Of a stretch of 64,000 nucleotides of DNA, positions 1-8,751 are shown one piece after another. Position numbers and translations under genes: made by a program. The notes under the pieces are model-generated. The model made no database searches. It was not told the DNA's origin and saw only the letters and a program-made list of their open reading frames with translations. Positions within the stretch are counted from its first letter, which is position 1, and every line of letters starts with the position of its first letter. Source of the stretch: Clostridium scatologenes (GTDB lineage: Bacteria > Bacillota > Clostridia > Clostridiales > Clostridiaceae); contig NZ_CP009933.1 of NCBI RefSeq assembly GCF_000968375.1, forward strand, positions 2,542,001 to 2,606,000. Reading direction: 5' to 3'.

Positions 1-566
1 TGTTTGGATTAGAATCAGGCATTATACAAATTAAAGATACTAATATAAATTGGACTGGTATAAATTATCCTTATGTAACCTGGAATAAAAATCAAAATTT
101 ATACTCTGCAATGCAAAATTCAGTAAATTGGTATTTCCAAAGTCTAGATGAACAACTTGGTATGAAAAATTTACAAACCCATTTTAAGCAAATTCATTAT
201 GGTAATTGTAATTTTTCTGGGGGAATATCAAATTACTGGATTGAATCCTCCTTAAAAATATCACCAATAGAACAAGTTCAATTATTAAAAAATTTCTACA
301 CAAACAAATATAAATTTAAAGAAGAAAATATTAAAGCTATCAAAAATGCTATAAAAATATCTGAAAAAGATAAAAATGTTCTTTCTGGAAAAACTGGTAC
401 AGGTACTGTAAATGGTAAGAATATAAATGGTTGGTTTATTGGATATGTAGAAAAAAATGATAATATTTATTTTTTTGCAACTAATATACAAAATAATAAT
501 TATGCTAGTGGAAGTAATGCATCAAAAATTACATTGGCTATTTTAAAGGATAAAAACATCTATTAA
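1..566 (+). CDS. C-terminal part of class D penicillin-binding domain protein (BlaR1-type sensor or class D beta-lactamase), partial
   Basis: The reading frame is open from base 3, so the gene starts before the window; the first ATG at 111 is internal. Class D serine enzyme/sensor motifs are visible in order: NSVNW (S-x-V motif), HYGN (Y-G-N), WIESSLKIS (W-x-E-x-x-L) and KTGTG, followed by NGWFIGYVE and a short C-terminal helix. The NSVNWYF, SLKIS and KTGTGxVNGK wording is closer to the extracellular sensor of BlaR1/MecR1, which is acylated by beta-lactams and signals to BlaI, than to typical OXA enzymes. The N-terminal half that would decide this (membrane protease or signal peptide) is outside the window. 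The family is clear; sensor versus enzyme is not. Confidence 0.85.
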   Translation, partial: FGLESGIIQIKDTNINWTGINYPYVTWNKNQNLYSAMQNSVNWYFQSLDEQLGMKNLQTHFKQIHYGNCNFSGGISNYWIESSLKISPIEQVQLLKNFYTNKYKFKEENIKAIKNAIKISEKDKNVLSGKTGTGTVNGKNINGWFIGYVEKNDNIYFFATNIQNNNYASGSNASKITLAILKDKNIY

Positions 567-657
567 AATAACTTTGTTAGTAGAGAAATGACTTAAAACT
601 TTCACATATTGATTACATCTCCAGTGTAGGCAAAGATCAATTTGAAACTACTGAATA

Positions 658-702
658 AAAGAACTGATGAAGTGTATACAATTATCACTTCATCAGTTTT
701 AT
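658..702. terminator. Bidirectional intrinsic terminator
   Basis: A perfect 13-bp stem (662-674 with 686-698, loop 675-685) is flanked by A-rich and T-rich tracts on opposite sides. It sits between the penicillin-binding protein (plus) and the convergent marR-like gene (minus) and can end both transcripts. Confidence 0.8.
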
Positions 703-736
703 TTTCATTTTTAACATGAACTAATAATATTAAGTT

Positions 737-1156
737 TTATTCCTCTACATATGAATCAGTAATCTTTTTACACATCTTTACAAAGCAATCCATTTCCTTT
801 TCTGTAAGAGTATTTTCAATTAAATCCATAATTTTATTTCTAAACTTTTCTGATCTAACTAAAAAATCTTTACCAGCTTGAGTAATTAGGATATCATAAT
901 TTCTTCGGTCGGTTTTTCGACGCTGCTGAATAATGTATTCTTTTTCTAATAAACGTTTTGTTAGCTTAGACATACCAGGCTGAGAAATTCCTCGAATTTC
1001 TGCCAGTTCTTTTGTAGTCTTAGGACCTTGCTTATCTAAAATATCCAGTACATTATACTGTGCTGTTGTTACTCCATCAATATTAAAACTATTAATATTA
1101 CTTATAATCATACATTGAAAAGGAATATAGTATTCTTCCAGTTCTTTTTTAGGCAT
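737..1156 (-). CDS. MarR family winged-helix transcriptional regulator
   Basis: A 139-residue protein with the MarR winged-helix core: an N-terminal dimerisation helix, a recognition region around TTKELAEIRGISQPGMSKLTK and the wing RRKTDRRNYDILIT, which carries the conserved D-R-R. The ATG at 1156 lies 9 bases after AAGGAG; an upstream ATG at 1162 is only 3 bases from it and less likely. It is the second gene of an operon, starting just after the stop of the UvrA-like gene. Two palindromes at 3471-3497 next to the operon promoter are likely its own operators, so it probably represses the operon until a drug-like ligand binds. The ligand cannot be told from sequence. Confidence 0.9.
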   Translation of the reverse strand: MPKKELEEYYIPFQCMIISNINSFNIDGVTTAQYNVLDILDKQGPKTTKELAEIRGISQPGMSKLTKRLLEKEYIIQQRRKTDRRNYDILITQAGKDFLVRSEKFRNKIMDLIENTLTEKEMDCFVKMCKKITDSYVEE

Positions 1157-1169
1157 AAGCATTTTCTCC

Positions 1170-3437
1170 TTAATTTATATATTTCTTTAAATACTTTCCT
1201 GTTATGGATGTTTCGCTATTTATTAAATCTTTAGGTACTCCTTCAAACATTATATTACCACCATTTTCACCCGCAAAGGGACCTAAATCAATAGCCCAAT
1301 CTGCTTGGCTTATAATATCTAAATTATGCTCTATGACAATTACAGTACTGCCATTATCAACAAGACGATTTAAAATTTTTACAAGCTGTGATATATCTGA
1401 CATATGAAGTCCTGTTGAGGGTTCATCTAATACATATATATTTCCATGACTTTCAAGTTCTGAAGCAAGTTTTACTCTTTGTAGTTCACCACCAGATAAA
1501 GTGTTTAAAGGTTGACCAAGAGTAATATATGTAATTCCAACATCCACTAGTCTTTTTAGTATAGCACATATTTCTTTTTCATTGAAAAAATCTAAAGCTT
1601 CTTCCACTGTCATATTCAAAACTTCGCTTATATTTTTGCCACCAAATTTATAGGTTAAAACTTCATCTGTAAAGCGATGTCCCTGACATACCTCGCATAC
1701 AGTAGTAACTGTATCCATAAATGCTAAATCTGTATAAGTTATTCCTAAGCCCTTACAGTTTTGGCAAGCCCCCTTAGAATTAAAGCTGAATAAAGAAGAC
1801 TTAACATGATTGGCTTTTGAAAATATTTCTCTTATGCCATCAAATATTCCTGTAAAAGTAGCAATGTTAGATCTCTTTGAAGCTTGTATTGCTTTTTGAT
1901 TAATGAAAACTGTATTAGGATAAAATTTAGGAAGTACCTGATTAATTAATGTGCTCTTACCTGAACCTGCAACTCCAGTTACAACTGTCATAACACCTTT
2001 AGGAATATTTACACTAACATTTTTAAGATTGTGTAAATTTGCATCTTTTAAAGATAACCATTGATCAGAAGTTCTAACATTCTTTTTAAGCTGTGTTTTA
2101 CTACCTAAATATTTTCCTGTTAGTGTATCTGATTGAAGCAGCCCTTCTAATGTACCTTCATACATTATTTTACCACCATTAATACCAGCTTTGGGTCCCA
2201 TGTCAATGACATAATCTGCAATTTTAATAACATCAGGATCATGTTCAACAATTAATACAGTATTTCCTTTATCACGTAAAAGTTTTAAAAGTATATTGAT
2301 TTTGTCTATATCATGAGGATGCAGCCCAATGCTGGGTTCATCAAAAATGTAAGTAAGACCTGTCAAGCTGCTGCCCAATTGACGAACCATTTTTATTCTC
2401 TGTGATTCACCTCCTGAAAGTGTTGAAGTTTCTCTACTTAAGCTTAAATAACCTAAACCAATAGACACTAAATGTTCTAAACGATTAATAATTGCACTAA
2501 CTATAGTTACTGCTTTAGGATCATAAATAGTACGAATAAAATCCAGTAAATCTGTAATTTGCATTTGAACACAATCTGCTATGTTTTTATTATTTATTTT
2601 ACACTGCAGCACAGCTTGATTTAATCGTGCTCCTTTACAAACAGGACATACTTCTCCTCCGACGATTTTAGATATTTCTTTTTTATACTTAGCACCTTCT
2701 CCTTCCTCCTTTTTTAGAAAACTTCTCTCTATTCTCGGAATAAGCCCTTCATAAAGTGAAGTTTTAGGCCAGTTAGGATCAGAAGTAGTAACTTTAATAT
2801 CTGACTTATATAAAAGCAAATCCATTTCTTCTTCTGTAAAATCTTTTATTTTCTTACCATTATCAAAAAAACCTGAATGTATATACCTTTTTAATCGCCA
2901 TCCTCCTGGTTCAAAGGTTGGAAATAAAATTGCGCCTTCCTTAAGAGATTTATTTTTATCTAATAACCGGTCTATGCTTATCATATCAACTTTTCCAATA
3001 CCTTCACACTTTGAACACATTCCTTGAAGATTATTAAATGAAAAAACATCAGAGTAGCCAACAAAAGGTTTTCCTATACGAGAAAATAGCAATCTTAATA
3101 TAGAATATGTGTCTGTAATAGTCCCAACTGTAGACCTTGCATTTCCTCCAATTCGTTTTTGATCAATAATAATTGCTACAGATAGATTTTCTATAGCATC
3201 TACACTTGGCTGTCCATAGTGTGGTAACCTATGGCGAATAAAACTTGAATAAGTTTCATTTAGCTGTCTTTGAGATTCTGCTGCTATAGTATCAAATACC
3301 AAAGATGATTTTCCTGATCCTGAAACTCCAGTGAACATTGTTATCTCATTCTTCGGAATTTTTACATTTACATTTTTGAGATTTTTTTCTCTGGCTCCGA
3401 CTACATTTATGTATTCTTTAATATTTTCCCTATTCAT
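1170..3437 (-). CDS. UvrA-like ABC ATPase, short (UvrA2/drug-resistance type)
   Basis: A 755-residue twin ABC ATPase of the UvrA family. Domain 1 has Walker A GVSGSGKSS (37-45), zinc cysteines MCSKC and CPVC, signature LSGGESQRI and Walker B FDEPSIGLH. Domain 2 has GVAGSGKST (near 490), cysteines CQNC and CEVC, LSGGELQRV and LDEPSTGLH. Housekeeping UvrA is about 940 residues; the missing length is in the UvrB-interaction/insertion region, typical of UvrA2-like proteins linked to antibiotic tolerance rather than core excision repair. RBS AGAGGTGA lies before the ATG. It is co-transcribed with a MarR regulator, which fits inducible drug or DNA-damage resistance. The family is secure; the precise role is inferred. 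Confidence 0.92.
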   Translation of the reverse strand: MNRENIKEYINVVGAREKNLKNVNVKIPKNEITMFTGVSGSGKSSLVFDTIAAESQRQLNETYSSFIRHRLPHYGQPSVDAIENLSVAIIIDQKRIGGNARSTVGTITDTYSILRLLFSRIGKPFVGYSDVFSFNNLQGMCSKCEGIGKVDMISIDRLLDKNKSLKEGAILFPTFEPGGWRLKRYIHSGFFDNGKKIKDFTEEEMDLLLYKSDIKVTTSDPNWPKTSLYEGLIPRIERSFLKKEEGEGAKYKKEISKIVGGEVCPVCKGARLNQAVLQCKINNKNIADCVQMQITDLLDFIRTIYDPKAVTIVSAIINRLEHLVSIGLGYLSLSRETSTLSGGESQRIKMVRQLGSSLTGLTYIFDEPSIGLHPHDIDKINILLKLLRDKGNTVLIVEHDPDVIKIADYVIDMGPKAGINGGKIMYEGTLEGLLQSDTLTGKYLGSKTQLKKNVRTSDQWLSLKDANLHNLKNVSVNIPKGVMTVVTGVAGSGKSTLINQVLPKFYPNTVFINQKAIQASKRSNIATFTGIFDGIREIFSKANHVKSSLFSFNSKGACQNCKGLGITYTDLAFMDTVTTVCEVCQGHRFTDEVLTYKFGGKNISEVLNMTVEEALDFFNEKEICAILKRLVDVGITYITLGQPLNTLSGGELQRVKLASELESHGNIYVLDEPSTGLHMSDISQLVKILNRLVDNGSTVIVIEHNLDIISQADWAIDLGPFAGENGGNIMFEGVPKDLINSETSITGKYLKKYIN

Positions 3438-3470
3438 AAAATCACCTCTTAAAAAATTTTGTCATTTATA

Positions 3471-3531
3471 TAACCAGGTTAATATATAACCAGGTTAATT
3501 ATATTTTAGTACTTTAATTTTTATATTGCAA
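3471..3531 (-). promoter_or_regulatory. Promoter of uvrA-like/marR operon with two palindromic MarR-type operators
   Basis: On the minus strand a -35 TTGCAA (3526-3531), 17-bp spacer and -10 TAAAAT (3503-3508) are followed by two copies of the 11-bp palindrome TAACCAGGTTA (3471-3481 and 3487-3497), 16 bp centre to centre. Their place just downstream of the -10 suits steric repression by the MarR protein encoded in the same operon. Confidence 0.7.
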
Positions 3532-3577
3532 TGCCTAATTTGTATATTTTGAAACAAAAATAGAACACATTAAATAA

Positions 3578-3605
3578 AGATGGCACCTATAATAAAGTGC
3601 CATCT
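3578..3605 (-). terminator. Hairpin copy of the OPT/pqqD unit terminator
   Basis: The stem AGATGGCAC/GTGCCATCT (3578-3586 with 3597-3605) repeats the terminator found after the intact pqqD-like gene (5850-5881). It ends the duplicated transporter unit. Confidence 0.6.
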
Positions 3606-3662
3606 ATTTGTAAAAACATATCACTTGTATATTCATCCAAAGTAATTTTTTATATTCTAACT
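3599..3662 (-). pseudogene. Remnant of a second PqqD-domain gene
   Basis: About 60 bases are nearly identical to an internal part of the intact pqqD-like gene (about 6024-6090). On the minus strand they encode KITLDEYTSDMFLQIDG, matching KVTLDEYASYVFLQIDG of the intact copy, with an in-frame stop before it. The 3' end is fused to the terminator stem at GCCATCT, a 7-bp sequence present at both deletion ends, and the 5' end is lost near a palindromic element. Confidence 0.75.
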
Positions 3663-3668
3663 TATCAA

Positions 3669-3768
3669 AGGGGCTGTCGCATTAAGAATAAATACTACAA
3701 TATGTTGTGCTAATTTTAAATTTGCAAATCAACATATTGTATCTAAATTATTTAGTGCGACAGCCCCT
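3669..3768. repeat. 100-bp palindromic MITE-like element
   Basis: The ends AGGGGCTGTCGCATTAA (3669-3685) and TTAGTGCGACAGCCCCT (3752-3768) are inverted repeats with one mismatch, and an inner ACAATATGTTG/CAACATATTGT arm extends the hairpin. The GGGGCTGTCGCA end resembles terminal repeats of some clostridial IS elements. There is no ORF inside. It lies just after the transporter stop codon, so it may also work as a terminator. No clear target duplication was seen. Confidence 0.5.
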
Positions 3769-3776
3769 CTTAGTTG

Positions 3777-5696
3777 TTATTTATCACTTTTCACTTTACT
3801 GCTTAGTATAGGTATCATAGTAGCTATTACTAGAATTGCTAATATGACAAATGCCATTCCATTAGTAGCAGCAAATCCACTTGGCTCAGATCCTTTTATA
3901 ACACCTGATACTTGGAATATTATACCAATGAGTCCTATTATAGAACCACCGGCAACAAGTCCTGAAGATAAACTTATACCATTGGAAACTCTAACTTCTT
4001 TTTCCTTTTCTGATTTAGAAGCTCTTTCTACAATCAGACGAACTATTGCACCTACTAATATTATTGAAGTTGTAGATATTGGTAGATAAAATCCTATAGC
4101 AACTGTCATTATAGGAAGGTCTAATAAGAATAAAACAATTCCCATAACAGCACCAGTAATTATCATAACCCAGGGCAATTTACCTGACATTATGCCAGCA
4201 GTCAGTGTTGACATTAAGTTAGCTTGAGGCAATGCAAATGGTACTTTATCACCAGTCATTGCAAGCTGGCTTGAAAGTAATAATATAGTACCGGTAACTA
4301 CTGCAACACCAACTACACCGGCCACAGCAAAATATTTTTGCATTTCATTTTTATCTCCGCCAATTACAAAAGTAACTTTTTGTGATTGACAATATCCACC
4401 AGCTGTAGCTATAGCAGTAACTATAAATGTACCAAATAAAAGTAATGATCTATTGCTTCCAGGGTTTTTCCAACCCATTACAACAAATAGCAATGTTACA
4501 ATAACTATAGATGCTATAGTCATACCAGACACAGGAAGATTTGAAGTTCCTATAGTACCAGTTAAACGACCAGAAACTATAACAAATAGCATTGACAAAA
4601 ATAATGATAAAATAGAAGCAGTTATTGCCATTACTATATTTCCACCAGATACTATAAATCCACCTATGAAACCTACCACTATACCACCCAGTAATATTAA
4701 AGTTTCTGAAGATGAACCTCCCTTACCATTTGTTGATTTAGCATTAAGAGTTTCCTGTATTGAAGATACTATAGTTGGAATAAGCCTTATGGCACCTATC
4801 AATCCACCAGAAAGCATCATTCCTGCTCCAATATATTTTACATAACTACCAGCTATATGTTTGACCTGCATAGCACTTATAGCTACACTTGGATTGTTCC
4901 ATACATTAGCACCACCTTTTCCAAAGCCTGCAAAATAACCTATTAAAGGTAAAATAGCAAAATTAGATAATATAGAACCAGCAAACATAGTTAATGAAAC
5001 ATCCATACCAACTATGAACCCTATACCAAGTAACAGAGGATTAACTTCAACCTCAAACCTCCATTTATAAAAGGATTCATTTATATAACTTATAACATTA
5101 TTGGCTATATTTAAAAATGAACTAGTTATAACAGTTATAATACCACCTATCCCAAATCCAATCCCCATATATTTCATTGATTCTCCAGCACCTTCTGAAG
5201 CAACAAGTGTTTCAGATATAGCCATTGACTCAGGATACATTAATTTTCCATGTTCTTCAACAATTAAGTAATTATAAACAAGAGAAGCTATTCCTATGCC
5301 AAATAAAACTCCACCTACTCCAACAGTAAATCCCTCTAAAAAAGAAACTTCAGAGCCTATTAAAAATATTGCTGGTAAAACAAATATCATACCACTAGCA
5401 ATTGATTCTCCACCACTTGACATACCTTGAAGTAAGTTTTTACCAAGAATGCCTTTTTGTTTTGCAAGTACAGCTATAAATGCAGAACCTATTATAGAGC
5501 CAGGTATACCAGCAGCCACTGTAAGCCCTGATTTCATACCAGAATAAGCAGTAGATGCTGCAAATAATGCAGCTAAAATAACACCAATTATTAACACAAC
5601 ACCATTTCCACCTGATTTAGAACCTTTAGAAAGATAAGGAACATAGTCTTTACCCTTTACGCCTCCATATGCATTTTTAGATAACTTATTATCCAT
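3777..5696 (-). CDS. OPT family oligopeptide transporter, copy 1 (intact)
   Basis: A 639-residue polytopic membrane protein of the OPT family (prokaryotic oligopeptide/metal-chelate type). Many glycine-rich membrane segments are visible, among them STAYSGMKSGLTVAAGIPGS near the N-terminus and repeated GGESIASG, GEGAGES-like and NLPVSGMTIAS segments. The ATG at 5696 follows AGGAGG at 8 bases; an in-frame GTG lies three codons upstream without a proper site. It is a near copy of the transporter at 6226-8149, most different in the loop after VSSIQETLNAKS. Substrates of this subfamily are small peptides or peptide-like metallophores; which one is unknown. Confidence 0.92.
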   Translation of the reverse strand: MDNKLSKNAYGGVKGKDYVPYLSKGSKSGGNGVVLIIGVILAALFAASTAYSGMKSGLTVAAGIPGSIIGSAFIAVLAKQKGILGKNLLQGMSSGGESIASGMIFVLPAIFLIGSEVSFLEGFTVGVGGVLFGIGIASLVYNYLIVEEHGKLMYPESMAISETLVASEGAGESMKYMGIGFGIGGIITVITSSFLNIANNVISYINESFYKWRFEVEVNPLLLGIGFIVGMDVSLTMFAGSILSNFAILPLIGYFAGFGKGGANVWNNPSVAISAMQVKHIAGSYVKYIGAGMMLSGGLIGAIRLIPTIVSSIQETLNAKSTNGKGGSSSETLILLGGIVVGFIGGFIVSGGNIVMAITASILSLFLSMLFVIVSGRLTGTIGTSNLPVSGMTIASIVIVTLLFVVMGWKNPGSNRSLLLFGTFIVTAIATAGGYCQSQKVTFVIGGDKNEMQKYFAVAGVVGVAVVTGTILLLSSQLAMTGDKVPFALPQANLMSTLTAGIMSGKLPWVMIITGAVMGIVLFLLDLPIMTVAIGFYLPISTTSIILVGAIVRLIVERASKSEKEKEVRVSNGISLSSGLVAGGSIIGLIGIIFQVSGVIKGSEPSGFAATNGMAFVILAILVIATMIPILSSKVKSDK

Positions 5697-5849
5697 AAAA
5701 CGCACCTCCTTTTATGTTTTATGAGACGATTATTGCCAAAATAAATTTTGCAATTAAGAAGATTAATTCATTTAAAAAATATCATCTCAAAAATATTGTC
5801 CTCATTTGAGAAATTTTCTATACATTATATGAAAATTGCTAAAAAAAAT

Positions 5850-5881
5850 AAAGATGGCACCTATGTTATAGTGCCATCTTT
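5850..5881 (-). terminator. Intrinsic terminator after pqqD-like gene
   Basis: A perfect 11-bp stem (5850-5860 with 5871-5881) is followed on the minus strand by a long T tract, 4 bases after the pqqD-like stop codon. Confidence 0.85.
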
Positions 5882-5885
5882 TTCA

Positions 5886-6236
5886 TTACAAATTTGTTTT
5901 TTCTATGTAGTGACAATTAACGTCGATATGATTTAAAAATAATAGTAATCTTTCATAAATCGGGTGAGCTTCATCACCATACTTTATCTCTAAATTTTCT
6001 CCAATATCTTTTACTGTTTTCTTGCCATCTATCTGTAAAAAAACATAACTTGCATATTCATCCAGAGTAACTTTTTTATATTCTGGAATTCTAAATTTAA
6101 TTTTTCTAAAGAACTTTTGAACCTTGTGATCTTGTTTTTCAAGTATAGTCACAATATTGTCCTTGTCCACTTCATATTCTAAACTATCAACAATTTTAAA
6201 TATTATATTTAAAACATCTTCGTTGTTATTCAGCAT
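5886..6236 (-). CDS. PqqD family (peptide-chaperone-like) protein
   Basis: A 116-residue protein. The C-terminal two thirds fit the PqqD winged-helix fold: VTLDEYASYVFLQIDGKKTVKDIGENL, then EAHPIYERLLLFLNHI. PqqD-fold proteins bind precursor peptides for radical-SAM enzymes, but no such enzyme is adjacent. Its start overlaps the original 3' end of the upstream OPT gene by 11 bases (ATG within GATGCTGAATAA), so the two are translationally coupled. The coupling suggests a small-peptide role beside the transporter; this is inference. A truncated relic of the same gene follows the other OPT copy. Confidence 0.75.
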   Translation of the reverse strand: MLNNNEDVLNIIFKIVDSLEYEVDKDNIVTILEKQDHKVQKFFRKIKFRIPEYKKVTLDEYASYVFLQIDGKKTVKDIGENLEIKYGDEAHPIYERLLLFLNHIDVNCHYIEKTNL

Positions 6237-8149
6237 CTTTCACCTTACTATTTAATATAGGTACTAGAGACGCTATTATTAATGCTATAAGTATTACATA
6301 TGCCATTCCATTAGAAGCAGCGAATCCACTTGGTTCTCCTGCTTTTACAATTTTCACTACATTTATAAGTATTATACCTACAAGTCCTATTATGGAACCC
6401 ACCGGCTACAAGTCCAGAAGATAAACTTATGCCGTTAGCAACTCTAGTTTCTTTTACCTTTTCAGACTTAGAAATTTTTTCTACAAATAAACGCATGAAA
6501 GCACCTATTAATATTATAGTAGTTGTAGCTATTGGTAAGTAAAATCCTATAGCAATTGTCATTACAGGAAGGTCTAATAAGAATAAAACAACTCCCATAA
6601 ATGCACCAACAATTATCATAACCCAAGGTAATTTACCTGACATTATACCAGCAGTTAATGTTGACATTAAGTTAGCTTGAGGTAATGCAAATGGTACATT
6701 GTCACCAGTCATTGCAAGCTGACTAGAAAGTACTAATATAACACCAGTAACTACTGCAGCACCAACTATACCAGCTATAGCAAAGTATTTTTGCATTTCG
6801 TTTTTATCTCCACCTACTATGAAAGTAACCTTTTGTGATTGACAGTAACCACCAGCTGCAGATATAGCAGTAACTATGAATGTACCAAATAAAAGCAATG
6901 ATCTGTTGTTTTCAGGAGTTTTCCATCCCATTGCAACAAATAACAATGTTACTATAACTATAGAAGCTATAGTCATACCAGATACAGGAAGGTTTGAAGT
7001 TCCTATAGTACCAGTTAAACGACCAGAAACTATAACAAATAGTAATGATAAGAATAATGATAAAATAGAACCAGCTATTGCCATTCCTACATTACCACCA
7101 GATATCATAAATCCTCCTATAAAACCTATAACTATGCCACCAAGTATTATTAAGTTTCCAGCAGATGAACTTCCATTACTACTTGAAGACTTAGCATTAA
7201 GAGTTTCCTTTATAGAAGATATTATAGTAGGTATAAGCTTTATAGCACCTATAAATCCACCAGAAAGCATCATACCAGCTCCGATGTATTTTACATAACT
7301 ACCAGCTATATGTTTAACTTGCATTGCATTTATGGCAACATCAGGATTATTCCATACAGTTGCACTGCCTTGTCCAAGAGAAATAAAATAACCTATTAAA
7401 GGCAAAATAGCAAAGTTAGATAATATAGCACCAGCAAACATCATTAAAGAAACATCCATACCAACTATGAATCCTATACCTAATAATAAAGGATTAACTT
7501 CAACTTCAAACTTCCACTTGTAGAAGGACTCGTTTACATAACTTATAACATTGTTAGTTACATTTAAAAATGAACTAGTTATAATAGTTATAACTCCGCC
7601 TATTCCAAATCCAATTCCCATGTACTTCATTGATTCTCCAGCACCTTCTGAAGCAACAAGTGTTTCAGATATAGCCATTGATTCAGGGTACATTAATTTA
7701 CCATGTTCTTCAACAATTAAGTAATTGTGAACAAGAGAAGCTATTCCTATACCGAATAAAACTCCACCTACACCAACAACAAAACCTTGTAAAAAAGTAA
7801 CTTTTGAACCTATTAAAAGTATTGCTGGTAAAACGAATATCATACCACTAGCAATAGATTCACCACCACTTGACATACCTTGAACTAAGTTCTTGCCAAG
7901 AATTCCTTTTTGTTTAGCAAATATAGCTATAAATGCGGAACCTATTATTGAACCAGGTATACCAGCAGCAACCGTAAGCCCTGATTTCATACCTGAATAG
8001 GCAGTAGATGCTGCAAATAATGCAGCTAAAATAATACCGATTATTAATACAGCAATATTTCCACCGGATTTAGAACCACTGGAAATGTAAGGAACGTAGT
8101 CTTTACCCGCTACGCCACCATATGCATCTTTAGATAATTTTTTATCCAT
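6226..8149 (-). CDS. OPT family oligopeptide transporter, copy 2, frameshifted near C-terminus
   Basis: Copy 2 of the OPT transporter. The uninterrupted frame gives 612 residues ending in an unrelated tail (HNRTCRYNTYKC...). Compared with copy 1, one extra C is present in the run at about 6398-6400 (GAACCCACC against GAACCACC). Removing it restores SIIGLVGII...GEPSGFAASNGMAY and a natural stop at 6226, giving about 640 residues as in copy 1 and an 11-base overlap with the pqqD-like gene. RBS AAGGAGG lies 8 bases before the ATG at 8149. The protein lacks its last membrane segment if the base is real; a sequencing error in a homopolymer is equally possible. Confidence 0.85.
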
Positions 8150-8177
8150 AAGATGTACCTCCTTGTTATATTTTGTA

Positions 8178-8240
8178 ATTATAGTAACACTACAATTTAT
8201 TATGGTATAACTATAATTATAGAATAGATTATACCATAAT
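8178..8240 (-). promoter_or_regulatory. Candidate promoter/operator of the OPT-pqqD operon
   Basis: A perfect 12-bp inverted repeat, ATTATGGTATAA (8199-8210) with TTATACCATAAT (8229-8240), lies just upstream of a minus-strand TATAAT (8178-8183) and covers the -35 zone. It looks like a dimeric regulator site; no regulator gene is adjacent. Confidence 0.45.
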
Positions 8241-8430
8241 TATTGCTAAAAATACACTTTTTTAATTTTATAAATAAAAAAAATTATTCATTAAAAGAAT
8301 TAAAATGATTTTCAAATATCAATGCTGTCATTAATAATAATTCTATTTTTTGTATTTAAAGGTTATATATAGGTTTATGCTCTCTTTTTCAACCTATCCT
8401 GATTTATTAAAATTTTAATAAATCACACTG

Positions 8431-8620
8431 TTATGGTATTTTATGATCAAGTGCATTCAATTTAGACAATATATAAAAATCTTCCTCATTTTTTGAATAT
8501 TCTACATATTCATTTTTAATACTTCTATTTCGAACATATTCTACAATATTTGATACATCAGATTCTTCACATTCTTAAATTTTTATCAATGAAAGCTTAA
8601 TTTCTTTTTTTGTATAACTC
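8431..8620 (-). pseudogene. Decayed ORF of unknown function
   Basis: On the minus strand one frame reads coding-like sequence to a stop at 8431: ...KSYTKKEIKLSLIKI, stop, then ECEESDVSNIVEYVRNRS...YILSKLNALDHKIP. Internal stops and no start or RBS indicate a dead gene of about 60-70 codons. The family was not recognised. Confidence 0.4.
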
Positions 8621-8751
8621 TTTTATCCTAATTCATTTTCACTTCTGTAGATAATATCTGTTATACTTCAATTAATTCCATTACATAAGACTAGTGAATT
8701 CTGGAAAAGATAATAATATTTTAATTGATAAATAAAAATGAGGAGATTACC

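Noticed and set aside
1170..3437. Housekeeping uvrA
   Set aside because: The protein is about 190 residues too short and is paired with a MarR regulator rather than uvrB.
4453..7298. 130-140-residue plus-strand ORFs opposite both OPT genes
   Set aside because: Antisense to conserved membrane segments; their similarity to one another only mirrors the OPT duplication.
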